Assembly: GCA_026709065.1 (NCBI GenBank)
Contig: JAPOTS010000086.1
Span: forward strand, 1-34,346
Origin: Bacteroidota bacterium
GTDB lineage: Bacteria; Bacteroidota; Rhodothermia; Rhodothermales; Bin80
Direction of reading: 5' to 3'
Length of the DNA: 34,346 nucleotides
In this document: one piece after another, positions 1 through 8,800 of the stretch
How positions within the stretch are numbered: the first letter of the stretch is position 1
How the letters are laid out: each line of letters begins with the position of its first letter
The notes under the pieces: model-generated
What the model was told of the DNA's origin: nothing
Database searches by the model: none
Seen by the model: the letters and a program-made list of their open reading frames with translations, nothing else
Program-made: the position numbers and the translations under genes

Positions 1-991
1 TATGCGAGTAGGTGGTCATGCCATGACTGGCCACTAGATCTGAAAACGTACTTCCACCGTCTGTGGACACCTCAATTTTGTACCCAGTGATCGTCCCGCA
101 TTTGTTGGTCGTGGGAGCGGTCCATGAGAGATCTATCGCTGTTTCACCATCTGCTGTGGCGGTGAGCCCCGACGGGGCAGATGGCGCAGATACTGTCCCC
201 GTGCTTGCATAGGCTTCGTCAGAGAAATGATCATTACCAATACGGAATCTGTAACCATAACACACTCCAGTAGTTAATCCAGTAAATGTATAAGACCATT
301 GAGAGGCTCCAGCATGAACAATGAGAGTTAAATTCTGCCAAGTATTTCCATCATCATTGGTGAAAATAGGTGTAATTGCATTAATTGTTGCATCAGCGGG
401 GGGATCTGCAGTAACTTTGATAGAAGTGGCGGACTCTCTTGTTGCACTAACATTTGTCAAAAGATTGGTACTTGATTGAGCGACTGCAGTCCCACTCGCT
501 ACCGATGAAGGCTGACTTTCATTATTGTCGGCATCCTTTGAAATGACCCTGTACTGAAAGGTGGCTCCAGAGGTAAGCAGATTACTTATGTGATCGTAAC
601 CTGTGGGAACTAAATTATCCACCAAAACCGACCAATTGGACCCACTGTCAGTAGACCACTCAACCTTATAGCTGACGGCACCGCTAGAAGGCTGGGTCCA
701 GTCCAATGCAAACACTAGAAATCCTCTAACGGTCACCGTCAGTCCCGTTGGTGGATCAAGGGTAGCTGAGGTGGATGCCTCTGGATTGAAGTTTCGTGTA
801 GATAGTGGAAATGGCCCTGCTGAGTCCTTCCTTGGATTCGTTAATGCGGTACCATGAAGCACAGAATCGGTGCTTGCAACCGCAGAATGGACCGGCTCAT
901 TTAAAAAATGGGGGGGGGGTATTTCGACTAATAAAGAATCACTCCCAGCGTTGGGGATCAGGAACGCGAACAAAAAGAAAGTAATGGGCAT
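1..991 (-). CDS. Secreted fibronectin type III repeat protein (3' end outside window)
   Basis: The reading frame starts at an ATG at 991 and stays open for 330 codons to the left edge, so the C-terminus is missing. An in-frame TAA lies two codons upstream of the ATG, which fixes the start. Residues 1-16 form a short hydrophobic signal-like segment. Residues 20-78 are low in structure and rich in Ser, Thr and Pro. Three FN3-like units follow at about 79-170, 175-268 and 270 to the edge. The first and third show the usual Leu-x-Trp strand (LDWTQP, LSWTAP) and the Tyr-Lys-(Val/Ile)-Glu pattern. The second is more divergent. FN3 arrays of this kind are common in secreted or surface-attached Bacteroidota proteins; the rest of the protein may carry a catalytic or sorting domain. 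The 10-C coding tract at codons 25-28 could switch the gene by slippage. The function beyond surface binding is unknown. Confidence 0.85.
   Translation of the reverse strand, partial: MPITFFLFAFLIPNAGSDSLLVEIPPPHFLNEPVHSAVASTDSVLHGTALTNPRKDSAGPFPLSTRNFNPEASTSATLDPPTGLTVTVRGFLVFALDWTQPSSGAVSYKVEWSTDSGSNWSVLVDNLVPTGYDHISNLLTSGATFQYRVISKDADNNESQPSSVASGTAVAQSSTNLLTNVSATRESATSIKVTADPPADATINAITPIFTNDDGNTWQNLTLIVHAGASQWSYTFTGLTTGVCYGYRFRIGNDHFSDEAYASTGTVSAPSAPSGLTATADGETAIDLSWTAPTTNKCGTITGYKIEVSTDGGSTFSDLVASHGMTTYSH
910..919. repeat. Homopolymer tract G10 (C10 on coding strand) inside the FN3 gene
   Basis: Ten consecutive G on the plus strand encode Pro-Pro-Pro-His near codon 25 of the FN3 protein. 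In the present length the frame before it (signal-like segment) and after it (FN3 domains) agree, so this copy is in the ON phase. A change of one base would truncate the protein early. Confidence 0.9.
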
Positions 992-1400
992 TGCTTACGG
1001 CAAATGATGGCGATTTAACATGAGATCCTTTTCGGGGTTCCAGATCCACCTCATTCACTTAATTGCGGTTTGAGAACATAAGATTCTCTCTTCCGATCAA
1101 AACCCCTTTCAAAGTAAGATGAATCGTTATATTTTTCGTATCCATACGATAATACCATGAACATCTACTGAATGTAGCCTTATATCTATTTCCACATTGA
1201 AATATAGCCAGCGAGATCCTAATTTAGTGAGAGAAGCAACAAGTATTCTATAAATGTATCGTGTATGAAAAAATAAATGTGGTGGAACCAAAACCAATCG
1301 TTTCCAAACAAAACGTGATAAAACCCCAGACGACAGTATTAGGGATCTTAAAGAGTTGGTGTGGAGGATTCATAAACAAAGGTCATCGTTCATGGTCAGC
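992..1400. other. Intergenic region, no gene seen
   Basis: This AT-rich stretch lies between the start of the FN3 gene and the stop of the DoxX-esterase gene; both are on the minus strand. It should hold the FN3 promoter. I found no convincing sigma70 or Bacteroidota-type (TAnnTTTG) box, no terminator hairpin and no credible small gene. Confidence 0.5.
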
Positions 1401-2672
1401 CTAATACTGATGAAAGGCTTGCGAAATAAAATGAAGCACGACGGGCAAGCTTTCCCGCCAATACGTCCATGTATGACCACCATCACGGATTCGAAATTCA
1501 TGAGGAATACCTCGTTTTTTCAATACTATATGTGCAAGTGAATTACCTTCATACAGATAGTCATCATCTCCGCAATCAATAAACCACCGTACGGATCGAA
1601 TTGCCTCTTCTGGTAAAGTACGAATCAATTCAACTGCATTATGTTGAGTCACATACGCTTGAATCATTTCATCTGAAAGATCACTTAGATCATTACCCCA
1701 ACGGGCCATAGTCGTCCTATAGTCTTCCACAGAGCTCGGGCCAATCCATGCGCTCAAAGGAGCAGCGGAAGAAAAATATTCTGGGTGACGTAGAGCATAC
1801 ATGAAGGATCCACCTCCCCCCATAGATAATCCTGCAACCGCACGATATCGCTTTTCTGGTTTAATCCGAAATCTCTCTTCAACATGAGGAATCAATTCTT
1901 GAAAAAAGAAATCTTCATAACGCCAACTATTGGTAACATCGTTAAAATACCCCCGAACACCTGTATTTGCATCGGGCATAATAATAATCATTGGCGTGGC
2001 TTTGCCTTCACGAATCGCTTTATCTGTGATATATTTGACCTCTCCGAACTGAATCCAACCTGTCTGATCATCACCTGAGCCATGCAAGAGATAAAGTGCA
2101 GGGTAACTGCGCTCGCTGCTATGATAATCTGGAGGGAGATAGATTGCAAATTTTCGCTCTGAGTTTAAGATTTCACTTTCCAAACTTAATTGATCATGGA
2201 CTGTGCTGTGCTGGGCATAAGCTCCAATGGGAAGAACCATCAGAACTAAACCAACGATGGCCTTGCCAGCAAATCTAAAATCAATGCTGTATTTTCCAGG
2301 TCCGACAAAAAACATGCCTGCACAGACGAATAAATTCTTAAAGGCGTGTGAAGGATCGCCCGATCCTGTGACTGCTAACGATAGAGTTGCGACTAACATG
2401 GTAAATCCTAACATGGCAATCGCTGGGCGATAAAGGATGCCTAAGATGACACATATTGCTCCAATTGTTTCCGCAAAGCAAGCAAGAAACCCAAAGAATG
2501 TATGGCCAAAGCTAAGTCCAAAAACCTGCATCGCTTCACCGATCTGCTCCCACACATCAGGTCCGCCGATTAATTTTCTCCAGCCATGAAAGATGAACAT
2601 CCCAAGACCGAATCCGATTCGAAAGATGAGGTGGCCTAAGTCAGAATGTTTGCTAAGTTGATTCCAAATCAT
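1401..2672 (-). CDS. DoxX-like membrane protein fused to a periplasmic esterase-D family hydrolase
   Basis: The protein has 423 residues from the ATG at 2672. The frame is open back to 2774, but that extension looks non-conserved. Residues 10-130 resemble the DoxX family: four membrane segments, the first containing a short FHGWRKL-like motif. A fifth hydrophobic stretch at about 137-150 ends in Ala-Tyr-Ala-Gln, like a signal peptide, and leads into an alpha/beta-hydrolase of the esterase D/feruloyl esterase (XynZ-like) type. The nucleophile elbow is GLSMGG with Ser283, an acidic cluster near Asp366-Asp369 is the likely triad acid, and His400 sits in GGHTW. With five membrane passes the hydrolase would face the periplasm. 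The substrate cannot be read from sequence; carbohydrate-ester or acyl-ester hydrolysis is typical for the family. The two halves are usually separate proteins, so this is an unusual fusion with no interrupting stop. It is monocistronic here. Confidence 0.82.
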   Translation of the reverse strand: MIWNQLSKHSDLGHLIFRIGFGLGMFIFHGWRKLIGGPDVWEQIGEAMQVFGLSFGHTFFGFLACFAETIGAICVILGILYRPAIAMLGFTMLVATLSLAVTGSGDPSHAFKNLFVCAGMFFVGPGKYSIDFRFAGKAIVGLVLMVLPIGAYAQHSTVHDQLSLESEILNSERKFAIYLPPDYHSSERSYPALYLLHGSGDDQTGWIQFGEVKYITDKAIREGKATPMIIIMPDANTGVRGYFNDVTNSWRYEDFFFQELIPHVEERFRIKPEKRYRAVAGLSMGGGGSFMYALRHPEYFSSAAPLSAWIGPSSVEDYRTTMARWGNDLSDLSDEMIQAYVTQHNAVELIRTLPEEAIRSVRWFIDCGDDDYLYEGNSLAHIVLKKRGIPHEFRIRDGGHTWTYWRESLPVVLHFISQAFHQY

Positions 2673-2774
2673 AATTAATAAATTGTTTAACTCGATACAA
2701 GTTACGATATAATAAAAAAAGAGTATGAATGAAAAGTATTCTATTCCATAGAAGTAAACAATTTTAACTGGCAC

Positions 2775-3215
2775 AGAGAGTATTCATCCCAAGAGCTTCA
2801 AGGAACTTTTTTGCTAAACACGGAAGTGTGCATAAAGAATGGAGTAACATGAGAATATAAGTATTCAGACTACTATACTAAGAGTGTACCCATCATCTAC
2901 ACCATTGCGTTGTGTACTCCATAGAAAATCTCCGTCCAGAAACGGGAAATTTTCTTCGAAACTCCATAGTTTATAGTATTTCTGGATGGGCACTCATTAT
3001 AATTATGCTTCTAAGACTGCAATAAATAATTGATTTCTGGCAACATAGGCAAGTTGTTGAGAATCGTGAGATCACCTCACCAATTACGGCAAGAAAATTT
3101 AGTCACACTTTTGTACTCTAATAAGATAGATGAAAATCAACTACATATCATAGCATGATCAAATTTCACTTCAAGACATTGATAATCTTAATTCTTGATG
3201 TGATGCGTCACAGGG
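2775..3215. other. Intergenic region holding nested inverted repeats
   Basis: No gene is supported in these 441 bases. A short imperfect palindromic structure (2882-2995, listed separately) is the only organised signal seen. Confidence 0.5.
2882..2995. repeat. Nested inverted repeat, about 114 bp
   Basis: The outer arms are GAGTGTACCCATC at 2882-2894 and GATGGGCACTC at 2985-2995, inverted with a two-base gap. Inside lies an imperfect hairpin: AGAAAATCTCCG at 2923-2934 against CGGGAAATTTTCT at 2943-2955, loop 8 bases. The 9-base direct repeat ACTCCATAG brackets the hairpin at 2916-2924 and 2961-2969. It has no coding content and could be a REP/MITE-like miniature element or a remnant. No second copy was noticed in the window. 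Confidence 0.4.
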
Positions 3216-3692
3216 TTATGACTTAGATTGGCAGAGGTCTCTTCTTCTAAGCAATTTCTTATGCCCTGTGGAAAAATCTTTTCGTCCATCATTGGTAGTG
3301 TATATTTTACCTTGTGGATTGTTAATTAAATCTCTGTTTTTGAAATCCCTCTGTAAGTTCTTATCGTTGGAATACAAAAGGCGTGCACCACTGACTTGTG
3401 CTAACGAAATAATGTGATAATCATTGGAGATGCATGCGGATGCCCTTAAAAGATATTCCTCCCGTTCATCAACTTGATTATTATCAATGAACATAATTTT
3501 CCCAGAATTTACTGCATTCAGAGCCCATTTCTGAAATCTTGAAACTTTCTCTAATTCATCCGAGAGTTTACCACCAACAACTAAACGTACATTGGGATTA
3601 TTTTCAATCCACTCAAGGAATTTCTGTCCAGCCTCTGGAGGACGCGTTCCAAATACTTCGGTGACAACATTTACATCTATGATTGCACACAT
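3216..3692 (-). CDS. PIN-domain nuclease, partner of the upstream ATPase
   Basis: The protein has 158 residues from the ATG at 3692, which lies two bases after the stop of the ATPase gene, so the two are translationally coupled. A GTG at 3704 is an alternative start giving a 10-base overlap. The fold pattern is that of a PIN domain: first acid Asp6 in AIIDVNV, Glu46 in LSDELEK, Asp91 in NDYHIISLA, Asp110 in YSNDKNL. The spacing fits the metal-binding acids of VapC-type RNases. The C-terminal 45 residues are basic (GHKKLLRRRD) and may bind nucleic acid. PIN proteins cleave RNA, or more rarely DNA. Here there is no VapB-like antitoxin; the ATPase probably controls the nuclease. I infer a defence or abortive-infection role from the pairing. 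The exact target is unknown. Confidence 0.75.
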   Translation of the reverse strand: MCAIIDVNVVTEVFGTRPPEAGQKFLEWIENNPNVRLVVGGKLSDELEKVSRFQKWALNAVNSGKIMFIDNNQVDEREEYLLRASACISNDYHIISLAQVSGARLLYSNDKNLQRDFKNRDLINNPQGKIYTTNDGRKDFSTGHKKLLRRRDLCQSKS

Positions 3693-3694
3693 TA

Positions 3695-5017
3695 CTATCC
3701 CCACAAAGATCTCCTAGTTTCTTCCATAAAAAATTTGCGATAACTAACTGGAGCATTAAAAATATTTCCAAGATGATCTAGACGGATAGAATGAATTTGA
3801 ACACTTAGGTCATTTCTTTCAAAGAATAAGATAGATACATCCTCGGGCTTAAGATCTGTTTTCCCATCACGAACATCCATACGAACTCGATCAAGTAAAT
3901 GATCGCTGTGAGTTTCAACGATTAACTGTCGGCCTTGACCAGAAATTTTGCATAGCAAGCTTCCCAAAGCGGCCTGTGCACTTGGATGAAGGTGTACCTC
4001 TGGCTGTTGGAGTAATGCTATTCTATCAGATTCTGGAAGTAATAATTCTGTTAAGATGGGTAATACTTGACTCACGCCATATCCTACATCAATTAAATTC
4101 TGTTTTATGCCCTTTCGTTTACTGCCATACTTTCTAATTTGTATTTCAAATGGAGATCCTTGCGATTTTCCGAGGCGATTGACATCAATTTCGTCAAAAA
4201 TTCCTGCACTTGAACCGAACTGCTCTAACTTATCTTTGAAGTTAGTCCATGTCTTGTCTCCGACGAATGCTAAATCAGCCAAAATCATTGGACTATTATC
4301 TCCTTCTGGGTTAGATATCAAACCGTCTGGGCTGTAGGTACGTTGAGGCTGAGAGCGAACAGGAGCACTAGCAAAGGGTCTTTCTTTGTCATGAAATAAC
4401 TCCAATAATCTAAAATTCGCAATCAATTCTGAATCTGAAGGTGAGAAGTCTGGAGAGCCTTCAATAGGAGTGAGACCTGAGTTTTTATTGATATATTCAG
4501 GGAAAAATAGCTCTGGAATGGTAGTGGGTAGGAGTCGTCTTGATGTTAACAATGACATGACAGTACCCCGAGAATCTGTCATCTGAGATGTTTCCCAACT
4601 TCCTTTAGGAGTGGTAACATGAATTGATGATTTACGTTGACCATCATGGAATTCTTTTAGCCATACACCATTATCTCCAAGGCATGTTTTTATGGGTACG
4701 GGAGCCGTATTTTGTTTGCCAAATTCAAATTCAGCATCTAAACCATGACCTAAATGAATTTTCACCTCAAAAGTAGAAGATTGAGGAGCCCGTCCATTCT
4801 GTCGATATGCAATCTGTTCAAAGGTTCCAATATCAAAAGGTGCCTCTTTAAAGTTTGGGATACGATGACCATATATACAATCCCACAATGCTCTTATGAT
4901 AGCCAAAAAAGATGTCTTTCCGGTACTGTTATCACCCACCAGCAATGTCAAAGGCGCAAGCCGAGATACCTGCTTTTCATGAAAGCAACGGTAATCTCTC
5001 AAGGTAATCTCTTTCAT
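3695..5017 (-). CDS. AAA/ABC-type ATPase of the RecF/SMC/OLD-like family (AAA_21/AAA_15)
   Basis: The 440-residue protein has a Walker A, GDNSTGKTS, at residues 28-36, directly after the N-terminal strand and the YRCF motif common to RecF/OLD-like ATPases. Towards the C-terminus are an ABC-type signature (YGVSQVLP, near 315), a Walker B with catalytic glutamate (QQPEVHLHP, Glu340) and the switch histidine in ETHSDH (His370). The middle has no coiled-coil long enough for a true SMC. There is no TOPRIM domain as in full OLD nucleases, so cleavage would come from the PIN protein encoded immediately downstream. Similar single-domain ATPases act as sensors or regulators in two-gene defence modules such as PARIS and Septu; the partner here is of a different type. 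It is the first gene of the pair, and its promoter should lie in 5018-5100. Confidence 0.85.
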   Translation of the reverse strand: MKEITLRDYRCFHEKQVSRLAPLTLLVGDNSTGKTSFLAIIRALWDCIYGHRIPNFKEAPFDIGTFEQIAYRQNGRAPQSSTFEVKIHLGHGLDAEFEFGKQNTAPVPIKTCLGDNGVWLKEFHDGQRKSSIHVTTPKGSWETSQMTDSRGTVMSLLTSRRLLPTTIPELFFPEYINKNSGLTPIEGSPDFSPSDSELIANFRLLELFHDKERPFASAPVRSQPQRTYSPDGLISNPEGDNSPMILADLAFVGDKTWTNFKDKLEQFGSSAGIFDEIDVNRLGKSQGSPFEIQIRKYGSKRKGIKQNLIDVGYGVSQVLPILTELLLPESDRIALLQQPEVHLHPSAQAALGSLLCKISGQGRQLIVETHSDHLLDRVRMDVRDGKTDLKPEDVSILFFERNDLSVQIHSIRLDHLGNIFNAPVSYRKFFMEETRRSLWG

Positions 5018-5815
5018 TGTATGGAGTAATTTACCTCAATAATATATTTAGCCATGAATATACATTTTAATCTATTTGGTGGAATCCTAATCCTACTACC
5101 GTTCAAAGACCATACATCCCGAAACTCAAATTGAAATATAAACGATTATTAATGACAAATCAAATACTCAAGGGACTGACAATCGTTAGTACCTGAAATA
5201 CAATTGTGTACAGTATAGAAGATACTGACTGGAAAGACATTTTACCAATAATCATTGAATCAGTTTGAAGGGGTGACATATTGTAGAAACAATAGCCCGC
5301 ATAAAATACTGCTGTAATTTGTTCAAGTGAAGCAATAGGATTGAATGTTATTTTCTAATTCAAACTACTCCAACTGCTTTAGTCTTCTACCGGATTCTCT
5401 TTATCAAAGTGCACATTAATTTACCCAGAAATCATTGCACATTGCTTTTCAATTACAATACCACAGGGTTTCACAATAGAATTCTCATCTAACGCTAAAC
5501 CCCCTGATGTGTAAAGATCCGAACCTTTGAATAAAGAACAGTTTGGTATCTGAGACTATAAGATTCATGATTAACTCAATTAGCAATTCACTATACAATC
5601 ATAATGATTGCGTTCGGATAACACATCATTGTACATATGATTGTTTCGTGATAACCATCAAATCCCAATGGTCGCGGGTATAATGAATGGTACAGAATAA
5701 TCGTCAAAAAAATGTATCAAATGATGAAAGATGAGTCATCATACACGCGAGAAATTGCGTGGGTTGACTGTGAAGTTGCAGTAGTTCTAATAAAAGTCCA
5801 TGATTTTATGTAAAT
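5018..5815. other. Long divergent intergenic region, no intact gene
   Basis: These 798 bases separate the divergent ATPase and spondin-protein genes and should contain both promoters. Minus-strand reading gives two short protein-like stretches, about 5421-5522 and 5160-5342, in different frames and ended by stops. They may be debris of a lost gene, but I could not identify a family. Confidence 0.4.
5764..5793 (+). promoter_or_regulatory. Candidate promoter of the spondin/Calx-beta-like gene
   Basis: TTGACT (5764-5769) is followed after 18 bases by TAATAA (5788-5793), a reasonable sigma70-like pair, 25 bases before the ATG at 5819. The 13-mer GTTGACTGTGAAG covering the -35 box is repeated exactly at 10459-10471, upstream of argH. 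Confidence 0.35.
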
Positions 5816-5818
5816 TTG

Positions 5819-8800
5819 ATGAAAATCTCTAATATGATGATGCAGAAATTCTTAGGATTATCTTTGATCGCGGTGGTTTTATGGACTCATAGTGCACTGG
5901 GGCAGGGGACGGCTACATATAAGTTGACATTCACATCAACATGGACATCTAGCACCCATCCTACAAATTATCCACCAGGCCCTCATTTTTCTCCGCTAAT
6001 CGGTGCAACGCACAATTCAAGCGTTACGTTTTGGCAAACGGGAGCTCAAGCGACTAATGGCATAGAAGTTATGGCAGAGACGGGTGGCACTAATAGATTC
6101 AGAACTGAAATCAATACGGCTCGGAGCGCCTCCAATGCAGATGTCATCATCAGTGGTTCAGGATTAGGCGCACCCCCAACATCTACATCCCTCAACTTCA
6201 ATATAAAACCATCGTTCCCTCTGGTGACTGTCGTATCTATGTTAGCTCCAAGCCCTGATTGGTTTGTAGGGGTTTCAGGATTAAGCTTGTTGAATTCCGA
6301 TAACACCTGGAAAAGTAGTGAGGAAGTGATGCTTTTTGTTTATGATGCAGGCACTGACAGCGGTCCTAACTATACATCCAGCAATGCTGATGTAACTCCC
6401 CATGAAAATATTGAAAGGATTGCCGGATCCCCATTTTTGGTCAGTGGCAATGTGAAACCCGTTGGCACCTTCCTATTTGAACTAAAAAATAGCAAGACTA
6501 TCACAGTTCAAAGTTCTATAACCGTCACAGAAGGTGGCTCTTCATCATTGAATGTGAGGTTAAACGCTGCACCAACAGCAAATGCCACAGTTACATTTTC
6601 AGACTTCATTAATCCAGACCTGTCTCGTAATCCTACCTCATTGGTTTTCACAACAACGGACTACAATACTCCTAAGACGGTCACTATTACAGCCGCTTCA
6701 GATGATGACGCGATAGATGAGGCTGCAGAGACCATTACGTTGACGGCCAATGGAGGTGGCTATAGTAGTGTTACACGGGACGTAACGGTGACCGTCATCG
6801 ATATTGACGAAATTGCCTTGGATGTCAGTCCCACTGCCCTTAACATTGCAGAGGGTTCATCGCTTTCCTACAATGTCAGACTTAAATCAGAACCCGCTGG
6901 GACTGTAACCGTCGCTATCACTGGAGCATCTAACGAAATTACAGCGTCTCCTGCAAGCCTTACATTCGCAACCACGAACTGGAATGTCAATCAGCCGGTA
7001 AACGTAACTGCTAATGTAGATGATAATGCTATTGATGAGCAAATCACACTTACCAATACCGCCTCTGGCGGTGGATATGGATCAGCGCCAGCCGTTGGGG
7101 TGACCGTGACGGCCAATGACAATGAACAGGTCGAATTGGTCGTTACTCCCCTTACCTTAAATGTGGATGAAGGAAGCAGTGAGACTTATACAGTTAAGCT
7201 TGGATCGGAGCCACAGGGAACAGTCACAGTTGAGGTGTCGGGAGCTTCTGGAATGATTTCTGTTGATACAGATCTCAATACTCAAGGACTGCAATCTTCA
7301 TTGTCATTTACCACTTCAGATTGGGACGATCTACAAACTGTGACTGTGAGTGCTGATCAAGATGATAATGCCATTGATGAGCAGGTCACACTTACCAACA
7401 CTGCATCTGGGGGTGGATATGCATCGGCTGCATCGGTAGGAGTAACCGTCAATGCGAATGACGATGAAGAGGCTAGATTAGTCCTTGCGCCTGTGACATT
7501 AAATATTGATGAAGGGGCATCCAATAGCTACACTGTGACGCTTAATTCTGAGCCATCAGCTTCGGTAACTGTGACTATAAGTAGCAATTCACAAAACGTC
7601 ACCATAGATACTGATAGCGGCACCTCTGGGAATCAGAATACCCTCACATTCACAACATCTACTTGGAATAATCCCCAGACTGTGACAGTCAGTGCAGGGC
7701 ATGATGATGACGGTGAAAATGAAGAAGTGACTCTTAATCATGATGCAACAGGAGGTAATTTTGAGTCGGTGTCAAGTTCACTTGCTGTGACCATTATGGA
7801 TGATGATGAGGCAGAACTTCTAATTAATCCCACATCAATCATAATTCTTGAAGGCGCAAGCGAGACCTATACGATAGCACTTGCAACTGAGCCTCAAGGG
7901 ACTGTCACGGTAGATGTTGCAGGCGGTTCTGGAGTGATAACCGTTGATACTGATTCCAATACTCAAGGACTGCAATCCTCTTTAACATTTACCACTTCCA
8001 CTTGGAATACTGCCCAATCTATTACGGTGACTGCACTGGAAGATAATGATGAGTCTAATCATGATATCACAGTGACCAATACTGCATCTGGCGCAGACTA
8101 TGCCTCGGTTGAAGCCGATCTCAGCATTACGGTTATGGACAATGATGAGCCTGGACTGATGGTCAATCCAGTATCGTTAACTGTCAACGAGGGTGGGGTT
8201 GCTACGTATACAATACAACTCACGACTCTGCCATCGGGGACTGTGACTGTTGAGATAACTGGGGAATCAGATGGTATCACTTTGGATTCTGATGCCAACA
8301 CGAACGGCGATCAATCTACATTGATCTTTACCACCTCAAATTGGAATAGTCCACAAACGGTCACCGTCAGTGCGGGTCAAGATAATGATTCGATTAATGA
8401 TGTAGTCACATTAACTCATTCCGCATCTGGTGCGAACTATCAATCGGTTGAGACGGTGGCGATAGAGATTACCGTCGCGGATGACGATCTTTCGGGGGCA
8501 GCGATCACGATTGCATCAACCACAGTGAGTGTTGACGAAGGATCCAATGCAACCTTTGATGTGACCCTCGCAGTTCCCCCTACGGGAGAGGTTGAGGTGG
8601 GGATTTCTGATGTTTCAATTCCGAGTTTAAATCGATCTCCAGCGAGTCTTACATTTTCTTCGTCAAATTATAATCAACCTCAGACGGTGACAATCACAGC
8701 GAGCGAAGATCCCGATAACAATAATGAATCTGACTCCATCACATTGAATCCAAGCGGTGGGGGATATGATAATGCATCTTCATTACAAGTGACGATTACT

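Noticed and set aside
2673-2774. N-terminal extension of the DoxX-esterase protein
   Set aside because: The extra 34 residues are AT-driven (Phe, Tyr, Ile), precede the normal DoxX start and would add an unexpected membrane segment.
5160-5522. Two short protein-like minus-strand stretches
   Set aside because: They are under 65 codons each, in different frames, and matched no family I recognise; kept only as a note on the intergenic region.
5811-5818. TAAATTTG, a match to the Bacteroidota -7 promoter box
   Set aside because: It touches the start codon at 5819, leaving no leader, and no TTG box lies at the required distance.
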